Assembly (NCBI RefSeq): GCF_000826645.1
Contig: NZ_JXJP01000001.1
Location: 186,001 to 250,000, forward strand
Source: Psychroserpens mesophilus
GTDB lineage: Bacteria > Bacteroidota > Bacteroidia > Flavobacteriales > Flavobacteriaceae
Length of the DNA: 64,000 nt
Direction: 5' to 3'
Below the pieces are notes generated by a model. The model searched no databases, had not been told where the DNA came from, and saw only the letters and a list, made by a program, of their open reading frames with translations. This document shows positions 59,090-64,000 of this stretch, one piece after another (the first letter of the stretch is position 1; every line of letters starts with the position of its first letter). The position numbers were made by a program, and so were the translations under genes.

Positions 59090-61396
59090 ATGAATAATAA
59101 TTATATACAACCAGATAGCTGGTCAATTATCGAAGAAGGATTTGACGCAAAACACGTTAAGTCTACAGAAAGCTTAATGAGTCTTGGAAATGGAGCCATG
59201 GGACAGCGTGCTAATTTTGAAGAGCACTATTCAGGCGAAACGTTTCAAGGCAGTTATGTCGCAGGTGTTTACTATCCTGATAAAACCAGAGTAGGTTGGT
59301 GGAAAAATGGATATCCTGAATATTTTGCTAAGGTATTAAATGCACCAAATTGGATTGGAATTAACGTTACAATTAATGGCGAGGCTTTAGATCTGGCTAA
59401 ATGTATTAAGGTAGAAAACTTTAGAAGAGAACTCAACATGAAAGAAGGCTGGTTGTCCAGAAGTTTTATGGCAACACTTCATAATTTCATCGAAGTTAAA
59501 GTTGAAACGAAGCGTTTTTTAAGTTTAGATATCGACGAAGTTGGAGCAATTGTATACCATGTGACACCTTTAAATAATGATGCTCAAATTGACTTTTCAC
59601 CTTATTTAGATAACGGAATTACAAATGAAGATTCAAATTGGGACGATAAGTTTTGGGACGTTCTTAGTGTTAATCATGAAGATGAACAGGCATTCATAGT
59701 ATCTAAAACTATGAAAACACATTTTTATGTCTGCACATCGATGCAAACACAGGTGTCTTTAAACGGAACAATTCTAAAACAAGATAAAATAGTCAATGAT
59801 GCCATTGATAAAATCGCCTTTACATATCAAAATCAAGTGTCTAAAGGTGATACGATTACACTTACCAAATTTGGAGGCTATACGTCAGACAGAAACCACG
59901 ATAAAAACGCATTGGTTTCCGAAGCTAAGAAAACATTAAACCAGGTTTCAGAATTAGGTTTTGATACTTTGCTAGAAAAACAAAGGCAAGCTTGGGCGAA
60001 AATCTGGGATATGGCAGATATTACTATTGAAGGTGATGTTGCTGCACAGCAAGGAATTCGATTTAATATTTTTCATTTAAACCAAACCTATTTAGGAAAA
60101 GATGCCAGATTAAATATTGGTCCGAAAGGATTTACAGGTGAAAAATATGGTGGAAGTACCTATTGGGATACGGAAGCCTATTGCATTCCGTTTTACATGG
60201 CTACAAAAGATCAAAATGTCGCCAAAAGTCTATTGGAATATCGATACCATCACCTCGAAAAAGCAATTGAAAATGCTGAAAAATTAGGATTTACAAATGG
60301 TGCAGCTTTATTTCCAATGGTAACCATGAATGGAGAAGAATGTCATAATGAATGGGAAATTACATTTGAAGAAATTCATCGTAATGGAGCCATTGCATTC
60401 GCTATTTTTAATTACCATCGTTTTACAGGAGATTACAGTTACATACCTCAAAAAGGCTTGGAGGTTTTAATTGGAATTGCAAGATTCTGGCAACAACGTG
60501 CCAATTTTTCTGAAGCAAAACAACAGTATGTTATTCTTGGTGTAACTGGTCCTAATGAATATGAGAACAATGTTAATAACAACTGGTACACAAATTATAT
60601 TGCAAAATGGTGTATTGATTATGCTTTAGAAACTATTGAAAGAGTAGAACGTGAGTATAGTTCTGATTTCACGAGAATTATGCACAAAGCCAAATTGTCT
60701 AAATCTGAATTGTCTGAGTGGAAAGCTGTAGCAGACAATATGTATTTTCCATTTGATGAAGAACGAAATGTCTATTTGCAACAAGATGGGTTCTTAGATA
60801 AAGAATTAATAACCGTTTCAGATTTACCAAAGCGCGAACGACCAATCAATCAAAAATGGTCTTGGGATCGCATCTTACGTTCACCTTACATTAAGCAAGC
60901 CGATATTTTGCAAGGGTTCTACTTCTTTGAAGACCATTTTTCTACTGAAGAATTAGAACGCCATTTTAATTTCTACGAACCTTTTACTGTTCATGAAAGC
61001 TCTTTGTCACCTTGTGTTCATAGTATTCAGGCAGCTAAATTAAATCGTATGGATCAGGCTTATGCCTTTTATTTACGAACGTCTCGTTTAGATTTAGATG
61101 ATTATAATCATGAAGTTGAAGAAGGACTCCACATAACATCCATGGCAGGAACGTGGATGAGCATTGTTGAAGGTTTTGGCGGCATGCGAATTGTAAATGA
61201 TACCTTATCCTTTGAGCCTAAAATTCCAGAACAATGGGAAGGGTTTTCATTTAAAATCAACTTTAGAAATCAAATCATAAAAGTTAAAGCGCATAAAGGT
61301 CAAACTCATTTCGAACTTGAAGGCAATCAAGATTTAGAAATTTTAGTTCACGGAAATAAAGTAATGATAAGTCCGAATAACTTGGTGACCGTATAA
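59090..61396 (+). CDS. GH65 glycoside phosphorylase, probable maltose phosphorylase
   Basis: 768 aa, full GH65: N-terminal beta-sandwich (SIIEEGFDAKHVKSTESLMSLGNGAMGQR), (alpha/alpha)6 barrel and C-terminal domain. Catalytic Glu490 in GVTGPNEYENNVNNNWYTN, a motif typical of maltose phosphorylases, and phosphate-binding HEVEEGLHITSMAGTW. It splits maltose with phosphate to glucose and beta-glucose-1-phosphate, which fits the pgmB gene before it. Trehalose or kojibiose phosphorylase are the alternatives. Confidence 0.92.
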   Translation: MNNNYIQPDSWSIIEEGFDAKHVKSTESLMSLGNGAMGQRANFEEHYSGETFQGSYVAGVYYPDKTRVGWWKNGYPEYFAKVLNAPNWIGINVTINGEALDLAKCIKVENFRRELNMKEGWLSRSFMATLHNFIEVKVETKRFLSLDIDEVGAIVYHVTPLNNDAQIDFSPYLDNGITNEDSNWDDKFWDVLSVNHEDEQAFIVSKTMKTHFYVCTSMQTQVSLNGTILKQDKIVNDAIDKIAFTYQNQVSKGDTITLTKFGGYTSDRNHDKNALVSEAKKTLNQVSELGFDTLLEKQRQAWAKIWDMADITIEGDVAAQQGIRFNIFHLNQTYLGKDARLNIGPKGFTGEKYGGSTYWDTEAYCIPFYMATKDQNVAKSLLEYRYHHLEKAIENAEKLGFTNGAALFPMVTMNGEECHNEWEITFEEIHRNGAIAFAIFNYHRFTGDYSYIPQKGLEVLIGIARFWQQRANFSEAKQQYVILGVTGPNEYENNVNNNWYTNYIAKWCIDYALETIERVEREYSSDFTRIMHKAKLSKSELSEWKAVADNMYFPFDEERNVYLQQDGFLDKELITVSDLPKRERPINQKWSWDRILRSPYIKQADILQGFYFFEDHFSTEELERHFNFYEPFTVHESSLSPCVHSIQAAKLNRMDQAYAFYLRTSRLDLDDYNHEVEEGLHITSMAGTWMSIVEGFGGMRIVNDTLSFEPKIPEQWEGFSFKINFRNQIIKVKAHKGQTHFELEGNQDLEILVHGNKVMISPNNLVTV

Positions 61397-61419
61397 ATAA
61401 TTAACACACTTAAAATATT

Positions 61420-61454
61420 AACCTGCAAGGTTTCACAAACCTTGTAGGTTTTAT
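61420..61454 (+). terminator. Hairpin between GH65 and GH13 genes
   Basis: 14-bp stem with one G-T pair (AACCTGCAAGGTTT at 61420-61433, AAACCTTGTAGGTT at 61437-61450), 3-base loop CAC, short T-tract. May cause partial termination within the operon. Confidence 0.75.
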
Positions 61455-61483
61455 TACAGTTAAAGTCTAAAACAACAAAAATT

Positions 61484-63451
61484 ATGAAACACATTTTTAA
61501 ATATCTTTCTGTTTTTGCAATTGTTTTAAGTGTGTCTTGTAAAGAAAATACTTCAGATAGAGAAGCATCGCAGAAACTTCAAACTGAATTTATAAATCAA
61601 AGTCAGATTGAACGTATTGAACCTCCAAACTGGTGGATTGGTTTTCAAAATGATGAACTTCAGCTTTTAATTAAGCACGATAATATTGCTAATTATACAC
61701 CTCATATTTCTTATTCTGGTGTGTCTATAGAAAAAGTTTCCAAAGGAAATAATAGTAACAACTACTTATTTATCGATTTAAAAATTTCTGAACATGCTTC
61801 TGCAGAAAAATTCAATATTACATTTAAAAATGACTCAGGAGATGAGTTGATAGAGGTTTACGAATTAAAATCACGTCAAAAACCTTCAGAAGATTATATC
61901 GGATTTAATAGTTCAGACGCTATATATCTTATTACTCCAGATCGTTTTGCTAATGCCAATACAAATAACGATTCGCCTTTAGCAATGGAAGGTCAGCCAG
62001 AATTATTGGAACGTACCATAGACAGAACCAATGATTATGCTAGACATGGAGGCGATATTCAAGGCATCACACAACATCTGGATTACATTCACGACTTGGG
62101 TTTTACAGCTGTATGGCCTCAGCCTTTGCTTACTAATAATATGAAACGAGGTTCGTATCATGGCTATGCTATTACAGATTTATATCAGATTGATCCTCGC
62201 TTTGGAACTTTAAAGGAATATCAGAACCTGTCTCTTAAGTTAAAAGATAAAGGCATGAAACTGATCATGGATCAGGTGGCTAATCACTGTGGATTAGAAC
62301 ATTGGTGGATGAAAGATTTGCCGTTTAAAGATTGGGTAAATCTTCAGGAAAACTATGAGAAGAACATCGATAAGTGGAATAATGATGTGACGATTAATTC
62401 GAATCACAGACGAACAACAAATCAGGATACCTATGCGTCAAAATATGATAGCGATGGTAATTCTCAAGGTTGGTTTGTAGCTACGATGCCAGATTTAAAT
62501 CAGCGAAATCCATTTATGGCTAAGTATATTATTCAAAATAGTATTTGGTGGATTGAAACGGCTCAACTCGATGGCATTCGTCAAGACACCTATCCATATC
62601 CAGATAAAGATTTTATGAGTGATTGGGCTGGTGCAATAATGATCGAATATCCTAACTTCAGTATTGTTGGAGAAGAATGGAGTTATAATCCTTTACTTAT
62701 TGGCTATTGGCAGGAAGGTGCTAATAATCGTGATGGTTATAATTCTAACTTGAAGTCATCTATGGATTTTGCCATGCAGAGAAACGTTGTTGAAGCAATG
62801 AATGAAGAAGAATCCTGGGATAAAGGTTTGGTGAAAATCTATGAAGGTCTGGCTAACGATTTCCATTATGCGAGTCCGAAAGACATCATGGTATTTCCAG
62901 ATAATCATGATATGAGTCGCATTTTCACACAATTGAATGGCGATATAACCAATACCAAAATGGCTTTGGCAACCTATGCAACAATGCCTAGAATTTTACA
63001 AATGTATTATGGTGCCGAAATCTTAATGAATGATTTTGAAAAGCCTGGTGATCATGGTTTAATTCGTACCGATTTTCCTGGAGGTTGGGAAGGTGATACT
63101 AAAAATGCATTTACTGGAAAAGGTTTGTCTGATGATGAAAAAGACATGCAATCGTTTGTAAAAAAAATATTGAATTACCGAAAAAAGAGCAAAGCTATTC
63201 ACGATGGAAAAACCATTCATTTTGCACCTTTTAATGGTATTTATGTTTTGACCCGCTCTTCAGAAGATGAAACTGTCGTACTCATTTTAAATAAGAATGA
63301 AAATCCGATAACTCTTGATCTAGAACGCTATGCTGAAATAGGTCTTGATGGAAAAACCTTAAGAAATGTCATTTCAGATGAAACGATAATTTGGAAAGAT
63401 ACTATCACTTTAAACGCTAAAGGTGTAACACTGTTAACCACAAAGAATTAA
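61484..63451 (+). CDS. GH13 lipoprotein, neopullulanase/SusA-like
   Basis: 655 aa. Lipoprotein signal with Cys19 (LSVSC). N-terminal cyclomaltodextrinase-type domain (IERIEPPNWWIGFQNDELQLLIKH), then the catalytic barrel: LDYIHDLGFTAVWPQPLL, MDQVANHCG, nucleophile Asp368 (DGIRQDTYPYPD), acid/base Glu397 (VGEEWSYN) and FPDNHDMSRIF. Most like the periplasmic SusA-type enzymes that break imported malto-oligosaccharides into maltose and glucose. Confidence 0.93.
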   Translation: MKHIFKYLSVFAIVLSVSCKENTSDREASQKLQTEFINQSQIERIEPPNWWIGFQNDELQLLIKHDNIANYTPHISYSGVSIEKVSKGNNSNNYLFIDLKISEHASAEKFNITFKNDSGDELIEVYELKSRQKPSEDYIGFNSSDAIYLITPDRFANANTNNDSPLAMEGQPELLERTIDRTNDYARHGGDIQGITQHLDYIHDLGFTAVWPQPLLTNNMKRGSYHGYAITDLYQIDPRFGTLKEYQNLSLKLKDKGMKLIMDQVANHCGLEHWWMKDLPFKDWVNLQENYEKNIDKWNNDVTINSNHRRTTNQDTYASKYDSDGNSQGWFVATMPDLNQRNPFMAKYIIQNSIWWIETAQLDGIRQDTYPYPDKDFMSDWAGAIMIEYPNFSIVGEEWSYNPLLIGYWQEGANNRDGYNSNLKSSMDFAMQRNVVEAMNEEESWDKGLVKIYEGLANDFHYASPKDIMVFPDNHDMSRIFTQLNGDITNTKMALATYATMPRILQMYYGAEILMNDFEKPGDHGLIRTDFPGGWEGDTKNAFTGKGLSDDEKDMQSFVKKILNYRKKSKAIHDGKTIHFAPFNGIYVLTRSSEDETVVLILNKNENPITLDLERYAEIGLDGKTLRNVISDETIIWKDTITLNAKGVTLLTTKN

Positions 63452-63458
63452 TTTCTAA

Positions 63459-64000
63459 ATGAAAAAAATCGCATACATTTTAGCCTTACTTATCGGATTT
63501 ACTGTTTCTGCGCAAGTAACAATTATAGTAGAAAGTCTTCCGACAGAAACACCTGATAATGCTTCAATTTTTATTTCAGGAAGTTTTGAAGGCTGGTCTG
63601 GTGGAAAAAAGGAATACCGGCTAGAACATAAGAATGATGCGTATTCAATTACATTACCACAAATGTCTGAAAACATTCAATTTAAATTTACACAAGGCTC
63701 TTGGGAGTCGGTTGAATGTAGCAAAAAAGGACAAGCTGTAGATAATCGCACGTATGCTTTCAATCAGCCAAACGATACAATAAATGTAAAAATTGCTGGT
63801 TGGACCAACCTTTTTGATTTAGAAAAGGTATCGACAGCAGTTAAAAATGTTTCTGTTTTATCTGAAGATTATCACATGCCTCAACTCAATAGAAAGCGAC
63901 GTGTCTGGATCTATTTGCCACCAAATTATAAGACATCAAATGAATCCTATCCAGTTGTGTATATGCATGATGGACAGAATCTATTCGATAATAGCACCTC
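63459..64000 (+). CDS. Exported esterase with starch-binding-like N-terminus, cut by the right edge
   Basis: The frame opens with ATG 63459 and runs to the window end without a stop, 180 codons visible. Signal peptide IAYILALLIGFTVSAQ, a CBM20/E-set-like domain (ASIFISGSFEGWSGGKKEY), and the start of a Fes/IroE-type alpha/beta hydrolase (RVWIYLPPNYKTSNESYPVVYMHDGQNLFD). The nucleophile motif lies beyond the edge. It follows the GH13 lipoprotein by 7 bases and so belongs to the locus. Confidence 0.85.
   Translation, partial: MKKIAYILALLIGFTVSAQVTIIVESLPTETPDNASIFISGSFEGWSGGKKEYRLEHKNDAYSITLPQMSENIQFKFTQGSWESVECSKKGQAVDNRTYAFNQPNDTINVKIAGWTNLFDLEKVSTAVKNVSVLSEDYHMPQLNRKRRVWIYLPPNYKTSNESYPVVYMHDGQNLFDNST

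Overview
The window is a stretch of low-GC chromosome from a member of the Bacteroidota, almost certainly a marine Flavobacteriaceae. Supporting this are a SusC/SusD/SusE locus, type IX secretion (T9SS) C-terminal sorting domains on three secreted proteins, Bacteroidota-type promoters with a TAnnTTTG -7 box, TPR-type sensor kinases, many proteins with a C-terminal beta-barrel, and dispersed 'GTCATTTCGA...GAGAAATCT' repeats. The genus cannot be fixed from the sequence alone.

Layout. 0-14 kb is mostly housekeeping and hypothetical genes: a TPR sensor kinase with its response regulator, a DUF456 protein, a Bax-inhibitor-1 type membrane protein, a GT2 glycosyltransferase with an LPG-synthase-TM protein, ruvC, hemW, a metal-dependent cyclase, DUF4230 and MmcQ/YjbR proteins. 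14.2-38.9 kb is the most interesting part. It holds an operon with a single-domain receiver, an H-NOX protein, a PAS histidine kinase, a FIST (NosP-like) protein, a second histidine kinase, an Hpt protein and a LytTR response regulator. Around it lie a T9SS-exported protein, a TPR/beta-barrel exporter, a STAS protein, a flippase, a GT4 glycosyltransferase, a membrane-anchored GH5-like hydrolase, an Ig-like periplasmic protein, a large GT-C-like membrane protein, a receiver-GT2 fusion, a degenerate GT2 and phosphomannose isomerase. 39-46.5 kb returns to ordinary genes (PhnA, DUF1272, DUF885, a second STAS protein, DUF4407, M28 and M20 peptidases, tRNA-Leu). 46.6-64 kb is an alpha-glucan utilisation locus: secreted GH13 amylase, SusE/D/C on the minus strand, then LacI regulator, MFS transporter, beta-phosphoglucomutase, GH65 phosphorylase, lipoprotein GH13 and an esterase cut by the right edge.

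How the central region may work (inference). The two sensors H-NOX and FIST/NosP each sit directly before a histidine kinase, and both kinases share the same catalytic core. Together with the stand-alone receiver and the stand-alone Hpt they make a four-step relay, kinase His to receiver Asp59 to Hpt His55 to LytTR Asp53. A 12-base element, CATTCGTCTACA, often repeated with a 21-bp period as expected for LytTR direct repeats, lies in the intergenic regions of this segment only. At four promoters a repeat unit begins exactly 81 bp before a TAnnTTTG box (a fifth has a 7/8 box at the same spacing). The predicted targets include the relay operon itself and the polysaccharide genes. I read this as a nitric-oxide-responsive LytTR regulon for an exopolysaccharide, with an additional direct output through the receiver-GT2 fusion. 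Two short promoter-to-terminator intervals with no gene (about 3.7 kb and 21.0 kb) look like small RNA genes.
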